This document shows positions 1 through 11,100 of a stretch of 64,000 nucleotides of DNA, piece by piece. The stretch lies in contig NW_004797528.1 of NCBI RefSeq assembly GCF_000002075.1, positions 623,638-687,637 on the forward strand, given 5' to 3'. This DNA is from Aplysia californica. Its lineage: Eukaryota > Mollusca > Gastropoda > Aplysiida > Aplysiidae. A program made the position numbers and the translations under genes. The notes under the pieces were generated by a model. That model searched no databases. It saw only the letters and a program-made list of their open reading frames with translations, and was not told where the DNA came from. How positions within the stretch are numbered: position 1 is the first letter of the stretch; each line of letters opens with the position of its first letter.

Positions 1-532
1 ATGAATCCCAAAAACTTGGTTTCCCAGAGGGAAAAATTCCTTTCATCTCCTTCAAATGAAATTCTCAGAGTTCTGGTGGTACTGGGCCCATAACCTGTTG
101 CACTGGGGTTGTTTGCCATTATTGTATATAATAAAGCAAAAGTAAGAACTCCGTTTCTAAATGAAGAAGGGTAATTTAATGATGAAAATAATGAGGTCTG
201 CCCTCTCTGGCTTCACTGACAAGACTAAATAAATCATAATGAGCATGAGTACATGTGATTGAAACAGGAAGGAGGAGTGAGTAAAGATCACTAAGATCAG
301 ACAATCTTTGTTGTGAGGGTAGATAAATAAAAGTACAATTACAGGGACATAATTCAACATGTTAATATAGGGACCAACAATCCAGGATTTATTGTTTCCC
401 TTCTGTATATTGATAAAAGCAATCTAATAGTCTAACAAGCTTAACATTATTATTGTTTTTTATATTACTGTTCATTTAAATTATGCATGTGACTGTAAGC
501 CTGTTTATGAGTGAAAGCACACTGCATGTGTG

Positions 533-628
533 TGCGTGTGTGCATGCGTGCGTGCGTGCGTGCATGCATGCGTGCGTGTGTGCATGCGTGCGTGCGTGTG
601 TGTGTGTGTGTATGTGTGTGTATGTGAG
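533..628. repeat. Microsatellite (GT/GCGT/GCAT)n
   Basis: Alternating purine-pyrimidine GT, GCGT and GCAT units. His/Thr- or Cys/Val-rich reading frames across it are repeat artefacts. Confidence 0.95.
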
Positions 629-679
629 ACGAGGCGAAACACCAAACCAATGTGCCAGGATCTAGACAGTAATGCTATA

Positions 680-1260
680 TCTTATTAGCAATGCCAATCG
701 CCCGCTGCGCCTTGTGCCGGAAATCGGCCTCCGCGCGAGGGGTATTTTTTGGGCCGCTCGGAATCAGAAGTGACTCTCTTCTAAGTTTAGTTACGGGAAA
801 ACTCCTGGACGAAAATAAATGAAACTCGGCAACCAACCAGAGGAAAGGTTAAACTAACGACATGCCAGCGTACAATCCCGAACGATTACTAGAACCGGAG
901 ATATTGCCGTGTTTGTGAGAATTTCCTCTGCGGTTCGAAAACTAAGCGGAGCTGCGGGTTGATCGCCGACCACACAAGCGCCCCACATGTCTTCTTTATT
1001 GCTGTAAAATTTCAGATCTCTGCGTTTAGTAGATTTTCCGTACCAACTTAAAATTACCATCCACCCATTGATAAAACACTAGATCTAGAAACTTAATCGC
1101 GCATTCCAAACGCGAGGTGCCGGCATGCAAGAGGCGCGTGATCGCTAGGCGGCATGTGATTGGCTGCCTATAACCAAATGGGTCACCGATGACTACATCG
1201 CGGGTTTTCCCGATAGCGCTTTACTGAGTTTTAGAAGGGGTGATCGCGTCGCGGTAAAAA
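680..1260. other. GC-richer, CpG-containing patch inside intron
   Basis: CpG-rich stretches (for example around 700-770 and 1095-1260) stand out from AT-rich surroundings. No coding potential, terminal inverted repeat or tRNA-like box was identified. Confidence 0.35.
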
Positions 1261-2047
1261 CGATGTCACGCAATTCAACAAATTTCACGCAAATATCAGT
1301 CTTTAAGATCCAAAGTAATGAAGACAACGAAAAAGTGATAGCAGAACTAGATTTGGCACTAAAAATCACATGGAGATGCCAAGTTTCATTCATATGCTCC
1401 AATTCATTACTGACTTATGAACAGTTTTTCCTCAAAATACATCAAAACATGTCCCACATTTTGGCGATTTTTTCCTATATGAAGGTCCTCCAACATTTTG
1501 CAAACAAAAATCCCAATAACTTTTTTATTTATCAATGGATTTTTAAAATTTAAAAACCACAGTTCTTAGAATTTACTCTAGTTTCATTTAAGCCCATTTT
1601 TAAGCAATTCGGATGAAAATTTAATTTTTCATTGTCATTGCTAATCTTATCCTATCTTTTTTATCTTTCTGTTGTTTCTCGTAACTCAGAAATATTCTTC
1701 TCACACTTTATGACTTTGTACAAGTACCAGTGAGTCTTTTCAACACAAACAATTTGATGAAAGTAGCACAAACATAAATTTTAGTGCAAGGACTTAAAAA
1801 ACAATTTCAATGCTGTATGAGCTAATACTTCACAGGTATTACTTTGAACAATGGGATAACCGCCTCAATGCAGGCAGCCAAGGACAAATTGTGAGCATTC
1901 AATAATGATTTTTAAGCCCTTGAGTATCATTCAGTGTACCTAATATTCCTTACAATTTGAATGCAAAACTGACCTTTCTTATGCCATAAGAGGTTAATTT
2001 CTACATTCACTTTACTATGTCAACAAGAATAAGAGAAAAGAACTCAC

Positions 2048-2170
2048 TCCTGGATCAGCATGTGCGCGGCTGATGTGAGCATTCAGCGATCCCAGTCTGC
2101 GGAACATACAGCTGCACTCCTCGCACTCATAGATCATGCCATTCTCGTCTTTGTTCAGAGTGTGTACACG
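2048..2170 (-). CDS. ZNF236: ZNF236-like exon 9 (finger 9), last exon in window
   Basis: 123 bases, phase 0 to 0, with a GTGAGT donor at its left end. Encodes [11 protein letters not shown] and then a finger with a C-x2-C-S-C start and HISRAH end. The next exon is outside the window. Confidence 0.9.
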
Positions 2171-5100
2171 CTGTAAAGAAATAAAATATTGCTTCTGTAG
2201 AATCTATTCAGCTAAACCAGTATCTCCAACAGATAAATTAATGTCTTTAGCTATCTAAAACAAAATTCAGAGCAGCCTCTCTATAACAACCTTCAATATA
2301 ACGACATTCTCTGTATAGCGACATGGTGCCTAGGTCTCGATTTTTTCCTTATACATCATTAATAGCTTTTTGTTGCCTCTCTATAACGACAACTTTCTAT
2401 AAGGATACTTTTTTCTGGTCCCGACGATGTCGTTATAGAGAGGCTGCATTATATTACCCTTACCAAACTCTCATTACAGAGACAGATAAAGAGCATACAG
2501 AGAGACATCCTCCAATGATTTTATACTACTCATAAACTAACCTTAATATGTGATCTCAGATTGCCTTTCTGAGCAAATGTCATGGGGCAAAAAGTGCATG
2601 TGTGTGGTTTTTCTCCTGTGTGTTTGGTCTTGTGCATCTGTAGAGCTCCCTTTTGGTTGAAAGATTTCTGACAAATCTGACATACATAAGGACGCTCACC
2701 TGGAAAAAAACAAAAAGAAACAAACAACGTGGTGTTTAATTAATAAAGAGATCACTTCAAGCATTCGCATGAAAAGAAAGCTGTTTGCAAAATAATGAAT
2801 AGCAAAAAAATGTTCTTTAGAACAAACATATAAGACAGGTGAAATTTCATTTGAAGAAGTTTCTTATCAAAATGATTCAAGCTTCAGTCGTGTCACTAAT
2901 CATGAGATACTACTTTATTAGCGGAAACAATTTTCCTTGAGCGAAGTGACATCCTTTAACAATAAAATCTCATCCGCTAACATCAACAAGTAGCATTGTG
3001 TGCATATCCAATTAGCTAACAAAACTAAACTGTGATGATGGCACATTTGTGAATCCATGAAAGGAAAAATTAGGTCAAGATTCAGATATGAAAACCACAA
3101 CACATGAGGTGAGCTCAACACTTTAGGCACTTGCATCAGTTCATCAAGATGCTTTTACAAATAATTATCTTATATCAACAGCAACATGCACAAACCTAAT
3201 CTATTCTGATTCTTTCCTAAATACATATTTCCCATTTTGACAGGACTACTAAACTTGATTTCAAAGCACGCAAGCGGGCAAACACATTCAAATATTGACC
3301 CCTCGCCAGTTTTGCACGTGTACCTGGTACGACCATACAATTCGCCACCACACGCGCTGTCTGCATATCTGGTAAGCCCTTAAAAACCTGTGTTTTGTTT
3401 CCTACTTATTTTCGCATACCCAGTTTGAAATAATGAAATTCATATCCCCGCCTTTTGTGTCCACTTGCTGAAATGAAGTGTGTTGATTTTCCGATACACA
3501 TTGTGGGAGAAAGTCACAACTGACGCATAAAATCGGAATGCTCATTCAATCTCAGTACTTGTGCAAGACAAAGCCAACACACTGAATAGGAGCGCTTGCT
3601 CAGTCTCAGAACTTTCAAGTTTTTTACATTGTCGGGGGTTGTTCTACGCAAGTCTTGTCACTTCTTTTTCTACTGATATACAGTTTTACCTGTTTCTTAT
3701 AAAAGCCAATTAAAGACTGTGACCAGTGATGACCTACGCATTGTTGAATTTTTCTTAGCATGTGGAGTAGTGCTGTGCATTACTCCGAGTGGAGGCGGTG
3801 AAACTGTTGGAACCCCGCTCTCGCTTGAGCACTGATGGTACCGTGCTACTCAAGCGGCAGTGTATCCAGAGGTATCAGTACTGCTCCAGTGGCTCGAGCA
3901 AGGTGCCGCTCGCAAGTAAGAAACGCTCAAGCGTGCTCGACACAGCCCCAATTGTGGGTGCATGTGTGGTTAGCAGTCAGGAGAAGGGTAAAAGGAATAA
4001 AAAGATAACATCTTGAGACATAATTAACTCTTGACGACCAGGCTTGCTACTAATCCCACTACACAAGGCAGGGTAGTCTTGGGTAGGGTAGTGAGAAAAT
4101 TAATGTACTCTAAATCCTGTTTTCTCAAGCTTCAGTAAGGAACTGTAGCACTTATACCAATCTAAAATATGATGCCAGTCTGCTTCTGCTGTTTTACCTG
4201 TGTGTATTCTCTCATGGCGTTCCAACTGACTAGGCTTTTGGAAAGTCTTGTTGCAGTGCTTGCACTTATGAGAGAAGCCTGTTCTATCAACATTACGTTT
4301 ATATGTCCGGTGATGCAAGGATGCTCTGAAAAGATAATTTTTCAAAGAATATATTTAGTTAATAAAAGTATTTTTTAAAAACAATCCCACATTTTAAAGG
4401 ATTATTTGAATCCAAAGTCAAACAATATATTTCAGGTTTTATTCTTAAAGAGGTGTTAACATCAACAACTTCAAATTATTTCAATTTCTCTGATCCAGCT
4501 GCCATCTGAATTTGAGCCCATCAGCCTGTTGATATAGCAAAGAATTTACAGATTTTTTTGATTTTTTTTCTTCTTTTTTTTTATAGTAGAGGGTTTTACG
4601 GCGCTCACAACTGCATAAGTTCATATGAGCCCCAAGGGGTGGGTGTCAACAGAGAAGTCTTTACAGGGAATCTGACTTAGACTGCTCACCTCTCTAGCTT
4701 CAACACCACAAGGACTGCTTCGACTATCAAGGCACCCCAAAATAGCAGATCACAAGACAGTGACAAACATACAAAAGAGGTGGAGGAAAATGACAATAGT
4801 AAGGATCAGGAAAGAAAAAGCAGCAGTTCCCTGTTGTAGATCAGGCACAGTTATGAGCGTGACATAAGTCAGCCCATTTACAATTCTACTATGCTTGAAC
4901 GAGAAATGTCCCCCCTTCGGGAATGGCCTAAAGACATTTCAGTCAGTGGCACTGCCCCGCGGTGTTTACAGATTTTAAAAATAAAATTTCAGATTGTTAA
5001 CACAAAAGCAAAAATACACAGCATTGGGAAACTAGATTTCTTACAAAATGTATGAACCAAGATCAAAAAGACGAAAATCTGAAACTCATTGTAGCTTAGG

Positions 5101-8100
5101 TTAAATCTAAATGAAGTACCCACAAAACAAAATCAGTTTACTCTTTCCCAGGAGAAAACCAAACTTACTTGACTTTGTAATGTTGTTTCATGTGCTCTCT
5201 CAGGGAGGACATCTTGTTAAACTCCTGACTGCACTGACTGCATTGATAAATCCGTACACCTTCCTGCTCTTCACGGTGTTCTTGCAAGTGTCTATCAAGC
5301 TGGTGCTGTATGATGACACCAAAATGCATAAACAATGACATCTTTACTAATCTAAAAATGCCGTACAAAACAAAAACACACACACACAATTACTAAATTA
5401 GGGAGAAGAAAAAAAACTTTGTTTTTAAGCAGTATTCTGAAATCAGTGTTTTTCGTGCCAAGGTCTGGGTAAAGATAAAAAAGACTCACTTGACAAAGGA
5501 AGTAACAATCCAGTGTTCATTGCAAACCACTAATACTCTCTTGTTCGCTAAGAATGTATAACAAATACAGTCAAACCTGTGTAAGACGGCCACCAATTGT
5601 CAAGGAGAAAAGTGGCCGTATAAGACAGGTGGCCGTCTTAGGCAGGACTGATCAAGATAAAGAAAACAAACCATTCCCATCTGAGGCCCCAATCGAAAGT
5701 AGCCCCATTATGTTGTCTTTGTTGATGTTGTTGTTGTTGGTTTGTATTTCGTTTGTAATTTTTCTTTTGTCGCTGATTTTGCACAAGGGTGACAATAAAA
5801 CGAAATGTATCAGACAAGGAAGACTGAGTGCCATGTTAAAACAAACACATGTGTCGCCACCACTCGGAGAACGAGTGGCGTTTCTGTAACAAGTTCATGT
5901 TACGTCCTTTGTTACTTTGTTATAGACTGGGTAAACAGTGACCACTCATCTCGCTTACGATTTGTGTATGAGTTCTGGGCGGGGCTTATGGGATATGAGG
6001 GATCACACGCTTACCTCACCAGCAGCTGAAAATTGGTAGCTATTGGTCAACAGTGGGGGGGGGCTACACAACATGATCGGTTGGAGGGACTACCTAACAA
6101 CAACGACAGGTGATTGAATTATGACGGCTCGCCCACAACGCCAGGGGCCAATGCACAATTTATGACAAAACGTAATGGAGTCACTAAGGTGACCGCCTTA
6201 GACAGGTGTTATTGCTTAGTATGATAGGGGTTGTGTGTTAAATTATTGTGGCCGCGGCCGCGTTGGACAGGTGCCCGTTTTACACAGTTAAATTATATAG
6301 AAAAAACGCAAGGGGGGAAATGGAAAGTGGCCGTTTGTACAGGTGGTCGTCTTATAGAGGTGGCCGTCAGGGCAGGTTCGACTGTATATGATGAACAGAT
6401 TGACTGCTTAGAGTAAGACTGCCATATGCCATTTAAAAAATGACGTATGACAGAGTCTTATACTGAGCAGTCGAGATGCGTCTCAACCTGTTCAGAAACA
6501 CACAACAAAGTTGAAAACCTGTTTAACGCCCAGAGCTCTGGTTACATTGCTCCACACTTTCAAAGATGCTCAAAAGACAAACCTGCACACTGAACTCATC
6601 TCCACACTCCGGACACATCAAGCTCTCTTCCTTCTCATGGAGCATGATGTGAGCTTTGAGACTGGCCACCCTGGAGAATTTCTTGCCACACTCTGGACAA
6701 ATCGGCTCACGGTCCGGTCCCACATGGGTGGCCAAGTGCAAGAGCAGATTGTCCTCAATATTGTAGGACATTGGGCACTGGTTACATCTGTAGAGTGTAG
6801 AGTGACCATTACCATAATTAAATCAGAGAAAGATTCACACACTTTATCATACAAATTTTAAGTACACAAGAAATACTGATTGTAAGCATAATAAAAAATT
6901 TAAAAAATAGTATTATCTTAGTTCTACAATCACTTTGTGCCAACTGTATTCAGACAACATTATGACTATAGCCCAAATAAAGTGTCCCTTTGAGAGCTGA
7001 CATCATTTTTAAAAGCCATATATTTCTTTCAGCACTATGTTCACTTAAGTTGAGCTGAGCTCAGGCACCAATTTGATCTTTTATTTCAATCTATACAACA
7101 TATCATTCATAGAAATTTGAGGAAAATTATTTTCCTATCAGGAAAAGACAAGAGAGAGCACATTGTGGAAAATATGGATACCTTGCAGGCTTTGGTGCTG
7201 GGGGGAACTGAGCACTTATGGACCTGTCCGGTGTGCAATGACGTTGTTGCCCAGGACAGGTTATACAGGTAATACATTGTGGAAAAGGAAATAAATTTAA
7301 ATAAACTTATAGACAGCACAAAAACTATAATTACCTGAAAGGTTTGTCTTCATCGTGGGTCTTTAAGTGTCTTTGTAGCTGATTCCACTTGTTGAATACT
7401 TTATCACATAGCGTACAATTGAAAGGACCCTGAAAAAAGCAACGGCAATCAATTTAACTTTAGAAATTTAGTCTTCACTCCAGATAATAAACATTCTTGC
7501 TATCAACAAAAATGTACTAGATAATATATTCAACAGTTATATTAATGATGATAGCTATAAAAATAATGCATTGATTTAATATACCATCATTATTTTCATA
7601 ACTAACAACATTTATACAGCATTTTCCTATCAAAAAGAATTGATATAATCCAACAAAACCAATGTACCATTGCCTCAAGAGTGGCATGGTGTGCACTTCG
7701 GGCTTAAAACAAATCAAGAAAAGTCCCAATATTTCTCTACTTCAAAATCTTCAGCAACTAAAGAAACAACAGAATTCAGAGAAGATCATCAAATTACTCA
7801 TCCCATCTAAAAGAATACATGTTTGGCAATCATTCAAAACTATTCATAGTACACATGCCTAGGAATTCAACAAAACTGAGACCTGAAACAAAATATTCTC
7901 GACATTACACTTCACCACTCAGTTCCATCACTCACTTTTCCAATTGGAGGTTTTACGTCAAGAGCCTCCAAATTTGTTTGCTGCACCCCAGATATCTGTT
8001 CTAGTACAGGTTGTTCTAGGACCACTTGGTGACACTGGGGAGAATTAACATGTTTATAAGCAATGACAAATCAAATTTAGACAATAAGACAATATGCTCA

Positions 8101-11100
8101 TTTATGTTTTAAACAGTCGCATACATAAATATTTAAGGAGTCCTGAAACAGACTTCATGTTGATACTCAATAAAAACTATCCAATAAATATCAACAGCTA
8201 AGCTAAACATTAAATTACCAAAATTTCCCTCTAAGTAATTCATAAAAACGACCTAGATAAGTTTAAAAAACAAAACACATAAACTGAAGCTTTAGTTTCA
8301 GTTAGAATTGTACTGCACTTGCAACACAATAAGGTCATATAAGTGTTGAAGACTAGAGGTATTACAAGAGAGTAACAAATACAAAAAAGTAAAAAAGGGA
8401 GAGAAAAGGATGATAGATGTTTCATAGGAAAGAAAGAGCAAACAACATCAAAGCACCCGCCAACCAACACAGAAACTGAATGATAATTTTTTTTTAATTA
8501 CTCAGTTGCAAACAATTTACTTAATATAAACTATTCAATAAAGATCCACAACTAAGACGTTAAGATCCACATTAAATTACCAAAATTTCAGAATACAATT
8601 TGTTTGCAGGTCCCCTACATAACATAAATCAAGAACAAAACACAAAAACTGATTTACAAAACAGAAAAATAACCCACATGCACAAAGTAACACATACGGA
8701 TCAATTTATCCCATCCATACCTGCTGAAGATCTATAGACCCCTCTGGTAAAGTCTGGTGAACTTCGATAGCGGAGTTATCAAAGATCTGACTTGTATCTA
8801 AAACAGAGGAGTCAATGAAGGCAACTGTTGTGCCATCTGGTAAGGCCTGCAACCCATGGAGACCTTGAAGAGTTTGCAGACCTGGATCAAGAGCAGCCAC
8901 TTGGCTAATGTACTGAGCATAATCTGAAATAAACATATATTTTCAAGGGAATAAATAAAGAGCACTGTATAAGAACTGTTATTATATATATATACAAACA
9001 TTTTACTTTCAAAGCAACAGAAAGCTATTGTATATATTCCATTTTCAACTGCAGAAGACACAAAGGAGAACATCCATTTTCACCGCAAGCTCAAGTAAGA
9101 TGACACACCACAGAAATATGTTATGGCATCTTTCTGTGGTTATCAATTCACAATAGGCGCCACAACATCCTGAATAGCATTGGCAGGGTACACAGAACCA
9201 AGCACAAAAGCATAAAAACTAGGTAAATTCTTTTTAAAATACAAAACTTTAAGACATTTTGAATTTGAACCGCTTAGGGCTGATAACAACTGTTCCTTCT
9301 CCTAGTAGTTCCAGCTTTGGGATGTCATCAAAATAGTGATCCTGGATGAAAGTGATAAAATTTCTCTCCACTCTGGAATCAAACTAAGAGTTTACTACCT
9401 GTGACAGCGAAGCGCCTAATCCCTACATCACAGTAGCTGCTACACACATATATGCTTTTGTTTTTGTACAAAAGCTGCTCAAGCCAACATTCAGATACTA
9501 ACATGGGACACAAAAAAGCAGTAATTTTTTTTGTTTATTCTTTAATGTATATAATTAGAATAATTAAAATATTATTGTTCTCTTTCTCACATGCATACAT
9601 GCATGCAGCACTCACATATATACCCAAACACACAAAAACATAAACTCTAGCCAGTCTGGCACAAGTAATAAATGTAAAGAATAGTAACCTGGGGGTGTGA
9701 CAGGAAAGAGTCAGTTTTCTTGTTTTTCATTGGTCGGTTCATAAAACGCATTTGGTGAAAACAAGGTCAGAGTAAACAGCGCATTTTGTGGAACTGCTGA
9801 TTTGATGAGCCAAACTAAGAGGGTTGTATGTTTTGAGAATAGTACTCCTTGGTTTTGAAAAAAAATTATCTTCGATTAAAATGTTCTATTTTAGCAATGC
9901 AATTCTGATGACTAGTTTCAAACACAGATTTTTGCCCATTTAACATGTTTAGCGATGAGGGCTAATTAATAAAAGTCCAAATCTTTCATTATCTCCCCTC
10001 GCTGAATGTACTTCAAAAAAACAATACAGTCGAACCTGTATAAGACAAAACCGCAAGCGAACCCGAAAAAAAATTCAGTCTTAGACGTGAATTTAGAGGG
10101 GGTTTTTAGAGGCCCAGCTAGTGGGATCAAGGCTCCCTTGTCCGTCGGCAAGCAGTGGTCAAAACTTCACAAAACTCTCATTTGGTGCTATCCTCTCTGC
10201 TAATGGCATGCACCAGTCCTACTTATCCATTGCCACAAGTGCTTGCATTTCACTAGACCACTACTGTTGGACCTATTAAAAACAGAAATGTTGGATTTAA
10301 ACATCTCCTTTGCTTCCACCCTTAGCCCCACCCATCGACGTAATAAGCCCAGGCAATGTCACCCAACCCATCATGTATGTAAAAATGATTCGAGGAACTC
10401 TTTTCTCAGCTGGCCATATGATCAGAGAGGAAGGCATTGGTCAAACTAATTTCACACCTCTGGCTTCTGGCTACCCATGAAAGCTTCCATGCGTGAGGGC
10501 CACTCGAGCAGTTTCACAGGCACCGATGTGATTTCATACCGACACCACTCTGACCACCTCCACTGGCTCACATGGATAGGGTAACATCTACCCTCAAATT
10601 GCACCCCTACTCCCTTTCCTCGCCTAGCGGCATGGCGTAAGGTTTAGAGTCAATGGAACTTAACTTGATAGTTTGATTCAAATCAGGGCTGAGTGGGCAC
10701 AACATTTTCCGTCTTAGACAAGTAAAAAAAACCTTCCTAAGAGAAGGAGTTTCTCTTTCCGTTTCCACGCTGGACAGGTTTACATTTTATAAAGAAAATT
10801 ATGAAAGAATTTATCAAAGGGGGAGCAGGGCAGAGAGATTCGGTAATACAATACATGACTGGTTTCAGTCTTACACTAGTTACAGGGGTTTCCATTAAGG
10901 CAGATTCGACTGTATAAAGAACAGGGTAACAAGGAACAGTTTAACTCATTCGCTACACATTATTTTCGGCTTGTGGACAAATTTTTTTCGGGAGGGCGAA
11001 ATGAGATGATGACTAGTGAGCAGTTCTAAAGTCTTTGGGGCCACAAATTCAAATAAAATCAACATATTATATGCAAAAATTTTCAGTATGGTTTTTTGAA

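Larger units (their letters stand above)
1..2047. other. Intronic sequence of the zinc-finger gene, no exon seen
   Basis: Downstream intron of the ZNF236-like gene. It holds a GT/GCGT microsatellite (533-628), a GC-richer patch (about 680-1260) and AT-rich sequence. I found no exon with usable splice sites on either strand. Confidence 0.5.

Noticed and set aside
7107-7319. Finger-like LHTGQVHKC stretch between zinc-finger exons 4 and 5
   Set aside because: Exons 4 and 5 already join in phase and complete a normal linker. This piece has no acceptor in frame and lacks a full C2H2 spacing.
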